A DNA stretch of 5,331 bases from an uncultured Haloferula sp. (GTDB lineage: Bacteria; Verrucomicrobiota; Verrucomicrobiae; Verrucomicrobiales; Akkermansiaceae): assembly GCA_946885645.1 (NCBI GenBank), contig CAMPGU010000284.1:1-5331 (forward strand), written 5' to 3'. Shown here piece by piece: positions 1 to 5,331 of the stretch; positions within the stretch are counted from its first letter, which is position 1; every line of letters begins with the position of its first letter. The notes under the pieces were generated by a model that had not been told where the DNA came from, ran no database searches, and saw only the letters and a program-made list of their open reading frames with translations. Position numbers and translations under genes: made by a program.

Positions 1-693
1 GGGCGGGAAAGGAAGGTGGAAGAGCTCGCTCAAAGCGCGGTAACATTCTGCTTGGGAAAGAGGACGGGAGTCGGAGATGTTGTAGATCGCCCCCTGTGCG
101 GACTCCGCCCGGCTTAGGGCCATCTCCGCGAGCGAGAGAATGGCGGCAGCAGCGTCGTCGCGATGGATCTGATTGAGGTAGCGGCGTCCGTCCTCCTCCA
201 GCGCGGCCTCTCCTGCCAGGAATTTCTTGAGGATCACACTACGCCCGGGCCCGTAGATCCCCGAAAGACGGGTTACGATGCCGCCCCGCGAGAGCACGTG
301 GTCTTCCGCCTCTCGCAGGATTCGCCCGGTTTCCTGGGCCGGTTCAGCAGGGCTTCCCTCCGTGACCTCGGAGCCATCCGTCTGCGCATAGACCGAGGTG
401 CTGGAAGTGAAGAGCAGGGGGGCGTCCGGAAATCTGCCCAGCAGATTACGGCAGCCCTCCAAATAGACGGCGCGGTAGGCCTCCGGTCCCCCACGGCCTG
501 AGGAGGCGCAGTGGACCACCAGGTCCGGCTGCAGCACCAGGTTCTCAAGCGCCGGGCGGGAGCTGATGTCGCAGGCGAGCGAGTCCTCCCCGCCGGAGAG
601 GGAAAGCGAGACCACGTTCCAGCCCGCGGCTTTGAAATCCCGGGAGATCGCTTGGCCGAGATAGCCGTGGCCGCAGAGGAGGAGATCGGGCAT
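1..693 (-). CDS. Atypical SDR / NAD-dependent epimerase-like oxidoreductase (C-terminus cut by window edge)
   Basis: Translating leftward from the ATG at 693 gives 231 codons with no stop up to base 1, so the C-terminus lies outside the window. The protein opens with a short beta strand and a GxGxxG dinucleotide-binding loop (G8-H9-G10-Y11-L12-G13), the Rossmann signature of the extended short-chain dehydrogenase superfamily. Other family marks are HCASSG (61-66), the FTSSTSVY strand (95-102), RLSGIYGPGR (142-151), NQIHRDDAAAAI (174-185) and YNISDS (204-209). The catalytic Tyr-x3-Lys of classical members is absent: the matching stretch reads E121-T-G-R-I-L, as in YeeZ-type atypical members. 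The fold and cofactor binding are therefore well supported, but the reaction and substrate are not, and the protein may be non-catalytic or act differently. It is probably cytoplasmic, since no signal peptide is visible. The ATG at 693 sits directly before the first Rossmann strand, which fixes the start, although no Shine-Dalgarno precedes it. The gene follows a 175-nt gap and may be its own transcription unit. Confidence 0.88.
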   Translation of the reverse strand, partial: MPDLLLCGHGYLGQAISRDFKAAGWNVVSLSLSGGEDSLACDISSRPALENLVLQPDLVVHCASSGRGGPEAYRAVYLEGCRNLLGRFPDAPLLFTSSTSVYAQTDGSEVTEGSPAEPAQETGRILREAEDHVLSRGGIVTRLSGIYGPGRSVILKKFLAGEAALEEDGRRYLNQIHRDDAAAAILSLAEMALSRAESAQGAIYNISDSRPLSQAECYRALSELFHLPFPP

Positions 694-868
694 GGAGGGG
701 GCGGTTGGTTGCTGCGACCCCGCGGGGGGTAGCTGATCGGCTTGATATAGTAGCTGCGGGAGATTCCCTCGATGTCGTGATGGGAATGGAATTTCGTCCG
801 GGCAGTCCTTTTCGCGGCGGGAGGCTAGGGGCCGGTTGTCCCCAAGCGCAAATCAAGTCCCGAGAACG
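694..868. other. Intergenic gap upstream of the epimerase-like gene
   Basis: These 175 nt separate the stop of the small hypothetical gene from the epimerase start, and are the longest non-coding stretch in the window. On the minus strand there is a TACTAT hexamer (bases 752-747) that could serve as a -10 element, but I see no convincing -35 box at the right distance. A 10-bp GC palindrome, CCCCGCGGGG, lies at 718-727. A small GGGA-GAT-TCCC hairpin lies at 758-768. I found no strong rho-independent terminator for the upstream gene. The promoter for the epimerase-like gene is presumably here, but this is inferred from spacing only. Confidence 0.3.
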
Positions 869-1258
869 TTAGAAGACCGGTTGGAAATGAACCAGATCAT
901 CACCCTTGATATACGAATCCCAAAGCGGGGGTTCGTCCAATTCCAAGCGGAGGAAGATATCGGCTTTGTCAGCCATGTATTTCCGCCGATTCAAGCGACT
1001 GACCTCTGCGAAGAAAGCATCTTCGGCCAAGGTCGCCTCCACCCCGTAGTCAGCAATTTCTTTCTCAAGTTTCTCCAGGATTTTTGGCCATAGTGCAGCC
1101 CAGTGGGAGGAAAGTTCTTTAAGTAACGCTTCCGATTCGGATCTGTTATCGGGAGCGACGAATAGGGTTTCTCCATACGGCGCGATCGGAAGTTGAACGA
1201 CGAAGGCGTGATCCCCGTCACCCAGATCAGCTTCAAAAATTTCTGCTTCAGGCTGCAT
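869..1258 (-). CDS. Small uncharacterised acidic protein
   Basis: This is a 129-residue protein that starts at the ATG at 1258 and ends at TAA (871-869). I do not recognise the family. It has no signal peptide, no membrane segment and no Cys-based motif, so it is probably a soluble cytoplasmic protein. The N-terminal part looks like a beta-rich segment (EIFEADLGDGDHAFVVQLP). The middle is a long Glu/Lys-rich helix (about residues 43-70, including WPKILEKLEKEIADYG). The C-terminus ends in a WDSYIKGDDLVHFQPVF-type tail, a layout also seen in small immunity-like or stand-alone DUF proteins; this is only a resemblance. The frame stays open back to an ATG at 1369 that overlaps the end of the neighbouring dehydrogenase gene, but the extra 37 residues are basic and unlike the rest, so I prefer 1258. 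By hand count the gene is about 50% G+C against about 63% in sampled stretches of its neighbours, and its codons are less GC-biased. That suggests a more recent arrival. Confidence 0.72.
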   Translation of the reverse strand: MQPEAEIFEADLGDGDHAFVVQLPIAPYGETLFVAPDNRSESEALLKELSSHWAALWPKILEKLEKEIADYGVEATLAEDAFFAEVSRLNRRKYMADKADIFLRLELDEPPLWDSYIKGDDLVHFQPVF

Positions 1259-1331
1259 TGACGGGGAATGCCGCAGATCGCTTGGAGTGGGTTTCCGGCG
1301 AATCCTGAGCCTTTGAGAGATGGTCCTTGGG

Positions 1332-1389
1332 CCAAGGGTGGCAACTAGACAGCTATCTTGGAATCTCATTGAGCGTGTACCACCCTTGG
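1332..1389 (-). repeat. 10-bp perfect inverted repeat around the dehydrogenase stop codon
   Basis: CCAAGGGTGG at 1332-1341 is the exact reverse complement of CCACCCTTGG at 1380-1389. The 38-nt loop contains the TAG stop (1355-1353). In the transcript, the later arm can also pair locally with the CAAGG just beyond it (CCTTG-GCC-CAAGG, bases 1337-1325), so two hairpins compete. No run of U follows, so this is not a textbook rho-independent terminator. It could stabilise the 3' end of the message or weaken read-through into the small downstream gene, or it could be chance. Confidence 0.35.
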
Positions 1390-2816
1390 GGATGCCACAG
1401 CTTCGCGCCGGCCGCGGATCTCACACCCTTCGCCTCGATGTGATGGACGTGGCCCTGGACGAGGCCATCCGCCTTCAGGCGGACCTTCTTCTTATCGGGC
1501 GAGACTGAAACCGAGGTGATCTTCGGCGTCACCTTGTCCACTTCGGGTGAGCCGTACTCGGCTTGATAGATGTAGGTCCAGGCGTTCATGGCGTAGGATG
1601 CCGGATCGCCCGCGGTCTCCGGGTCTACCGGCGCGGTGAAGCTGACTTCGAAGCCGTCGTTCAGCGCGGAGATGGCGTGCATCTCGAACGGCACCTTGCC
1701 GGTCCAGCGCACGCGCTCGAAGGTGAAGGCCTTGCTTCCGCTGGAGCCCCAGCCGCGGTTGGTGCCGCCGACGAAGATCGTGCCGTCCTCCCCCTGCCGG
1801 ATCGGCACGATGCCGGCCTCGAATCCGCTGAGGAAATGAAACACGGCCCCCTGATAGAGGCCATTCACCTTTTCCAAGCAGACCCGTTGCACCTCCGACT
1901 TCGTTTGCTCGCCCACGTAGAGCTGCTTTTCCCACGGGCCGAATTTCCCTCCCGTGGTGTCTGCCACGATCCCGGATGGCGAGTGGCCGACTTTCGCGTG
2001 CGGGAAGACCACGGCGGGCGGCACGAATTCCGCAATGCGCTTGCGCTCGGTGATGATCCGGGACTTGTCGTTCGGTTCCACCGGACGCTTCCCGATCGCG
2101 GTCGTTTCCGCGTAGAACTTGTTTCCCTGCGGGTTGCCTTGGAAGGAGCCCGGCTTGAGCCACTTGAGCGAGGACGACCCGTTCCATGGGCCTTGGTTGT
2201 CCGTGTAGAAAACGTCTCCCTCCGCATTGAACCCGATGCCGCCGGGCGAGCGGATTCCGGAGCAGGTGGGGATCATCTCGCCCTTCGGCGTGATGCGCAT
2301 GCACCACCCGCGCCAGGGAGAATCGGCGGTGAAGGAACCTGTGAGGCAGAAGACGGTCCAGATATTGCCTTCCTTATCCGCGTCCGAGCCGAAGGCGTAC
2401 TCGTGGTAGTCGCCCTTGATTCCCCAGTCCGAATTGATCGTCTCGAAGACATCGCCGCGCCCGTCGCCATCGCTGTCCTTGATGCGGGTGACTTCCGGAC
2501 GCTGGGTGAGGTAGAGCCAGCCGTCCTTCCAAAACATGCCGAGCGGTTCGTGCAGGCCTTCCGCGAACTTCTGCCATTTCACCTGCGAAAGATCGCTCCC
2601 GTAGGCACCGGTGCAGATCCATAGATCGCCCCGGCGCGAGGTGACCGCGATCTTCTGGTCGGGCATCAGGGCGATGGAGCCGAGCTCCATCACCTCTCCG
2701 GCGGGGAGGGGGATCTCCTCCCGGACGTAGAAATCCGATTGCTGCTGGGCATGTGCGATTCCCGCGCAAGCGAGCAGCAGCGTACCGATGGATGAAAAGC
2801 GAACCGAAGGTGACAT
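1353..2816 (-). CDS. Exported six-bladed beta-propeller, sugar (sorbosone-type) dehydrogenase-like protein
   Basis: This 487-residue protein begins with a signal peptide (1-23, cleavage predicted after GIAHA). The propeller spans about residues 30-370. Family-like strand motifs are seen: HEPLGMFWKDGWLYLTQRPE (89-108), GIRSPGGIGFNAEGDVFYTDNQGPW (187-211), GHSPSGIVAD (277-286), YQGAVFHFLSGF (321-332) and GGTNRGWGSSG (350-360). An Asp-rich loop, DSDGDGRGD (114-122), looks like a calcium site. The tail (about 375-487), with GFEVSFTAPVD, YGSPEVDKVTP and the closing YTLNEIP, is a beta-sandwich extension that I associate with PVC-group versions of this family. The family resembles PQQ-dependent soluble glucose/sorbosone dehydrogenases, so a periplasmic sugar or polyol oxidation is the best guess. 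PQQ use and the substrate are inferred. I chose the ATG at 2816 because it gives a proper signal peptide; an upstream GTG at 2885 would add 23 unlikely residues and overlap the previous gene. The gene lies 59 nt downstream of the cytochrome gene, so the two are probably co-transcribed and work as donor and acceptor. Confidence 0.85.
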   Translation of the reverse strand: MSPSVRFSSIGTLLLACAGIAHAQQQSDFYVREEIPLPAGEVMELGSIALMPDQKIAVTSRRGDLWICTGAYGSDLSQVKWQKFAEGLHEPLGMFWKDGWLYLTQRPEVTRIKDSDGDGRGDVFETINSDWGIKGDYHEYAFGSDADKEGNIWTVFCLTGSFTADSPWRGWCMRITPKGEMIPTCSGIRSPGGIGFNAEGDVFYTDNQGPWNGSSSLKWLKPGSFQGNPQGNKFYAETTAIGKRPVEPNDKSRIITERKRIAEFVPPAVVFPHAKVGHSPSGIVADTTGGKFGPWEKQLYVGEQTKSEVQRVCLEKVNGLYQGAVFHFLSGFEAGIVPIRQGEDGTIFVGGTNRGWGSSGSKAFTFERVRWTGKVPFEMHAISALNDGFEVSFTAPVDPETAGDPASYAMNAWTYIYQAEYGSPEVDKVTPKITSVSVSPDKKKVRLKADGLVQGHVHHIEAKGVRSAAGAKLWHPQGWYTLNEIPR

Positions 2817-2875
2817 GGGAGTAATGGTGGAGCCGGTAGAAGCAGGACGGAGATTCGGGGAAGAGGAGCGGGAAA

Positions 2876-4348
2876 TCACTTCCACTGGTAGGAGAGGGTG
2901 ACGGGTTTTCCGGGAGAGAGCGTCACGCCAGCGCCACCGTTCATGGGGAGGAGCTCGCCTCCACTCACCGTGACAATCAACCGGTCATCCATCTGATACG
3001 TTCCGTCTTTCCCGCGGACGCCGCTACCCAGCGGGATTTTCACGGTTTCGCCCTGTCCTGTGAGGGTCAGAGTGCGTTGGAGGCCGGGTCGGCCATCTGA
3101 TGTCGCGGCCTTCCATGAATCGTGCAGGAAATGCGTGCCGATCTGAACCGAGAAGGTGGGATTCCCGGCCGGATCGAGCTTGTAACCCCGGAACCGTGCT
3201 TCCTCCGGCAGAGCGGAAGAGCCGCTCAGTTTCACGACATTTTCCCCGGCGGGTGCCTGATTGCCTTGGCCGCGGTCGATCCAATGGCGGGATCCGTCCA
3301 TGAAATTGCCCGTCCATACCAGGGCCGGCCCCAGCTTGTCCGCGTCGTAGGCGAGATTCACCCCGCCCGGGAATCCGATCCCGATGGCGCGGGGGGATAC
3401 TCCCTCGATGAAGTTGCGGTAAACCACGGCGCGGCCGTTCTGCGGCAGGATCGGAATCGGCTCTTGTCCTCCAGGCATCGGCGCTTCGGAGAGGCTCTTC
3501 CAGCGGGGGATGCCCGGACCCTTCCAAGCCAAGGCGATGCCCTCGTTCCCCTTGTATTCGAAGTATTCGACGCGGATCTTGTGGACACCGGCGGAAAGCT
3601 GGATGCCGCCTTCCTTCGCCCGACTGCCGTCCATGGGACCGACACCCTTCACCTCGGCCACCGTCTTGCCATCGATCAGCACGCGCGCGCCGTCGTCGGC
3701 ATCCAAGCGGAAAGCGAATTCGCCGGTCTCAGACACGGCCAGCTCGCCTTGCCAGACCATGCCGAAATGTTCGACGAAGCCGGCCTTCTTCAGGCTGATC
3801 TTGCCGGCATGTTCTTCCTCGATGTTCGCTGCCTTGAGCGTGGAGAAATCCGGAAGCTGCTGCCACTCGCCCGGGTAAACCTGGGAGAGCAGGTTCGCGA
3901 TCGGCGGGACGGGGGGAGGCAGGGGATGAAGCTTGAGAATCTCGGCGGCCGTCCACGGAGCCTTCCGATCGGTCGTGGCGTCCCGGGTGGCTTTGACGAA
4001 ATCCGCGGTGACGGCTTCCGCTTTGTTGCCCCAGGACGAACGCGCGTAGGTCAGGATCGCCGCGATCTGGTCGTCCGGCAGCACGCCGCCTTGGGGCGGC
4101 ATCTCGAGGTTGAATTTGCGGCCGTCCACTTCCACTTCGCCGTGCAGGCCGTGGAGGATGATTTTCACCGCGCGCGCGGGATCCCCCTGCACCCAATCGC
4201 TTCCTGCCAAGGGCGGGAACTGCCCGCCGGTGGCCCCCTTGCCATCGGTGCCGTGGCAGGCGGAACAATAGAGGGTGTAAAGCTGGCCGCCATCCTGCGC
4301 ATGGATCGGCGCGGCGAGGGCGGAGAGGAGGAGGACGGCTCTGAGCAT
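2876..4348 (-). CDS. Exported cytochrome c with PA14-like domain and PVC-type C-terminal domain
   Basis: This 490-residue protein starts with a signal peptide (MLRAVLLLSALAAPIHA, cut after A17). A class I cytochrome c domain (about 20-108) follows. It has one haem site, C28-S-A-C31-H32, a probable axial Met83 in LEMPPQGG, and the typical closing helix DDQIAAILTYARSSWGN. After a Pro-rich linker (HPLPPPVPPI, 141-150) comes a PA14/GLEYA-like beta domain (about 175-280), marked by FRLDADDGARVLIDGKTV and AGVHKIRVEYFEYKGNEGIALAW; such domains often bind carbohydrate. The C-terminal part (about 307-490) contains YRNFIEGVSPRAIGIGFPGGVNLAYDADK and SRHWIDRGQGNQ. I recall this as a conserved domain of c-type cytochromes from Verrucomicrobia and Planctomycetes (probably DUF6797, not checked); its function is unknown. 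The likely role is a periplasmic electron carrier for the downstream propeller dehydrogenase. The open frame runs back to a GTG at 4471 inside the amidase gene, but the ATG at 4348 gives the signal peptide and is preferred. A weak GGA lies just upstream of it. Confidence 0.88.
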   Translation of the reverse strand: MLRAVLLLSALAAPIHAQDGGQLYTLYCSACHGTDGKGATGGQFPPLAGSDWVQGDPARAVKIILHGLHGEVEVDGRKFNLEMPPQGGVLPDDQIAAILTYARSSWGNKAEAVTADFVKATRDATTDRKAPWTAAEILKLHPLPPPVPPIANLLSQVYPGEWQQLPDFSTLKAANIEEEHAGKISLKKAGFVEHFGMVWQGELAVSETGEFAFRLDADDGARVLIDGKTVAEVKGVGPMDGSRAKEGGIQLSAGVHKIRVEYFEYKGNEGIALAWKGPGIPRWKSLSEAPMPGGQEPIPILPQNGRAVVYRNFIEGVSPRAIGIGFPGGVNLAYDADKLGPALVWTGNFMDGSRHWIDRGQGNQAPAGENVVKLSGSSALPEEARFRGYKLDPAGNPTFSVQIGTHFLHDSWKAATSDGRPGLQRTLTLTGQGETVKIPLGSGVRGKDGTYQMDDRLIVTVSGGELLPMNGGAGVTLSPGKPVTLSYQWK

Positions 4349-4416
4349 CGTTCCAGAAGAACGTACCCGCGCTCGCTTGCCTATCCCGGGAATGGGGGAA
4401 TGACAGAGATCTTGGC

Positions 4417-5331
4417 TCAATCGGGAATCCTCTTCGTCCGGTAGTAGCGCTCCAGCCCCAGGGCGGCACACTCGGCGTACTCGCGGAAGATGGAAGGCCT
4501 GGCCTTTTCCGCCACCTCCCGGAGCCCCTCGTAATCGCCCGCCTGGATCCGGGCGTGATCTTCGATCGAATTCATGACGTAGGGCTCGAAGTAAACCACC
4601 GGGCAGCGGTAGAGGCGGTTTGCCAGGAGGTTCCGGGCCCAGAGGTAGGGATTTCCGCCGACATTCCGGGAGTTCTTGGCCGCGGGGTCGTAGAGATAGG
4701 GCGGCATGCCGGTCTTCTCGACAAAGACGGCGGCCACGCTCTCGGCGAGGCCTCTCTCTTCGCTATGAACCCCTTGCAGCAGCTTCATCAGGAGATCGTG
4801 CCGTTGGTCCTCGAGCGCTACCTCCTGGTCGGTATAGCCGCCGTTGAGGATCATGTGGAAGTGGTTGCCGGGGACGAGCGTGGGGTTGTTCGGGTCTCCC
4901 CAGGCGTCGGCATTGAAGTGGAGGCACAGGACGATGTCCGGCCGGATCGACTCGTTCACCAGCGCGGCGCGGGCGCGGATCTCCGCGGTGCGGTAGAATA
5001 GCCGCTCCGCCAGTTTCGCAATATCGCCTCCGGCGGCGCTTTGCCCGGCTTCTTCCCGGAGCATCCCCGGCCGGATCTTGGTCACCGGTTCCGTCGTGGT
5101 CCGGACCATCGAGACGGTCGCGCCTAGCGCCTCGAGCCGCGGCTTCAGCAGCAGGGCCACTTTCAGGGTCATGTCCCCCTCTTGGACCGCCCCGCTGCCC
5201 GGAATCTGGAACCAGCGCTCCTCCATTTTCCCCCAGCGGCCGCCGATGTGGCCGGGGTCGATGGCAATTGTCAGGCCCGCCAGCGGGAAATCCGGGGGCG
5301 GCAACAGAAACGGCCGCGCGTGCGGTCCCGA
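4417..5331 (-). CDS. N-acetylmuramoyl-L-alanine amidase, Amidase_3 type (5' end cut by window edge)
   Basis: This enzyme cleaves the bond between N-acetylmuramic acid and the peptide stem of peptidoglycan, using zinc. There are 304 sense codons inside the window and the frame is open to base 5331, so the true start is outside; the TTG at 5304 is not a convincing start. Numbering from that TTG, the metal and catalytic residues of the family are all present: IAIDPGHIGG with His19, Glu42 in VQEGDMTLKVALLLKPRLEALG, His129 in VLCLHFNAD, and probable catalytic Glu240 in VVYFEPYVMNS. GATVSMVRTTTEPVT (61-75) matches the usual 'GA-V--TR' strand. The spacing between these residues is wider than I recall for the usual compact domain, which points to inserted loops (about 75-120 and 140-230). 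Any signal peptide or anchor would be outside the window. The stop is TGA at 4419-4417, 68 nt before the cytochrome gene. A shared transcript is possible, but the functions do not obviously link. Confidence 0.9.
   Translation of the reverse strand, partial: SGPHARPFLLPPPDFPLAGLTIAIDPGHIGGRWGKMEERWFQIPGSGAVQEGDMTLKVALLLKPRLEALGATVSMVRTTTEPVTKIRPGMLREEAGQSAAGGDIAKLAERLFYRTAEIRARAALVNESIRPDIVLCLHFNADAWGDPNNPTLVPGNHFHMILNGGYTDQEVALEDQRHDLLMKLLQGVHSEERGLAESVAAVFVEKTGMPPYLYDPAAKNSRNVGGNPYLWARNLLANRLYRCPVVYFEPYVMNSIEDHARIQAGDYEGLREVAEKARPSIFREYAECAALGLERYYRTKRIPD

Noticed and set aside
714..824. Protein-like peptide on the minus strand (includes GISRSYYIKPISYPPRG)
   Set aside because: It reads like protein, but an in-frame TAG (827-825) precedes it with no start codon in between, and the frame continues as a low-quality shadow of the epimerase gene.
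828..843. Possible terminator hairpin GGGG-CCGGTTGT-CCCC
   Set aside because: The stem is only 4 bp with an 8-nt loop and no T-tract, too weak to call.
273..856. Overlapping minus-strand open frames at 273-548 and 545-856
   Set aside because: Both are shadows: the true coding frame here is the epimerase-like gene beginning at 693, which shows intact Rossmann motifs in a different frame. Their products are Arg/Pro/Ser-rich with no motif.
1563..2624. 353-codon open frame on the plus strand
   Set aside because: It is antisense to the propeller dehydrogenase; the product is Arg/His/Ala-rich with no family motif.
3122..4444. 440-codon open frame on the plus strand
   Set aside because: It lies entirely antisense to the cytochrome-PA14 gene, its product has no recognisable motif, and GC-rich genes commonly leave such open antisense frames.
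4349..4471. N-terminal extension of the cytochrome gene to a GTG at 4471
   Set aside because: It would put 41 residues before a perfect signal peptide and overlap the end of the amidase gene; the ATG at 4348 explains the export signal.

Overview
The window carries five protein-coding genes, all on the minus strand and reading from right to left. It is GC-rich (about 63% G+C in two 60-nt samples that I counted by hand). The gene types point to a bacterium of the Planctomycetes-Verrucomicrobia-Chlamydiae group, most likely a Verrucomicrobiae member such as a Luteolibacter-like organism. The main reasons are the style of the exported beta-propeller dehydrogenase (ending in a YTLN-IP motif) and its partner cytochrome c with PA14-like and C-terminal domains. 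This placement rests on recalled family resemblance, not on a search.

Layout from right to left, in the direction of transcription. (1) 5331-4417: an Amidase_3-type N-acetylmuramoyl-L-alanine amidase, cut at its 5' end by the window edge. (2) 4348-2876: a secreted three-part protein with a signal peptide, a class I cytochrome c, a PA14-like domain and a C-terminal domain typical of PVC bacteria. (3) 2816-1353: a secreted six-bladed-propeller, sugar-dehydrogenase-like protein with a C-terminal beta-sandwich tail. (4) 1258-869: a small uncharacterised acidic protein in a stretch of clearly lower G+C (about 50%). (5) 693-1: an atypical short-chain dehydrogenase/NAD-dependent epimerase-like protein, cut at its C-terminus by the left edge. 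Gene 5 has no stop inside the window; I found it by translating the strand directly.

Genes 2 and 3 are the functional core. They are 59 nt apart, both carry signal peptides, and together they look like a periplasmic oxidation module: a propeller dehydrogenase that oxidises a sugar or related polyol, and a haem protein that could take its electrons and may bind carbohydrate through the PA14-like part. The substrate cannot be read from the sequence. The amidase (peptidoglycan turnover) lies 68 nt upstream and may or may not share the transcript. The small gene and the epimerase look like separate units.

Non-coding space is short: gaps of 68, 59, 94 and 175 nt. No tRNA, rRNA, CRISPR array, insertion sequence or phage gene was seen. 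A 10-bp perfect inverted repeat flanks the stop codon of the dehydrogenase gene. None of the four internal start codons has a clear Shine-Dalgarno sequence. Two long plus-strand open frames (1563-2624 and 3122-4444) are antisense shadows of genes 3 and 2.
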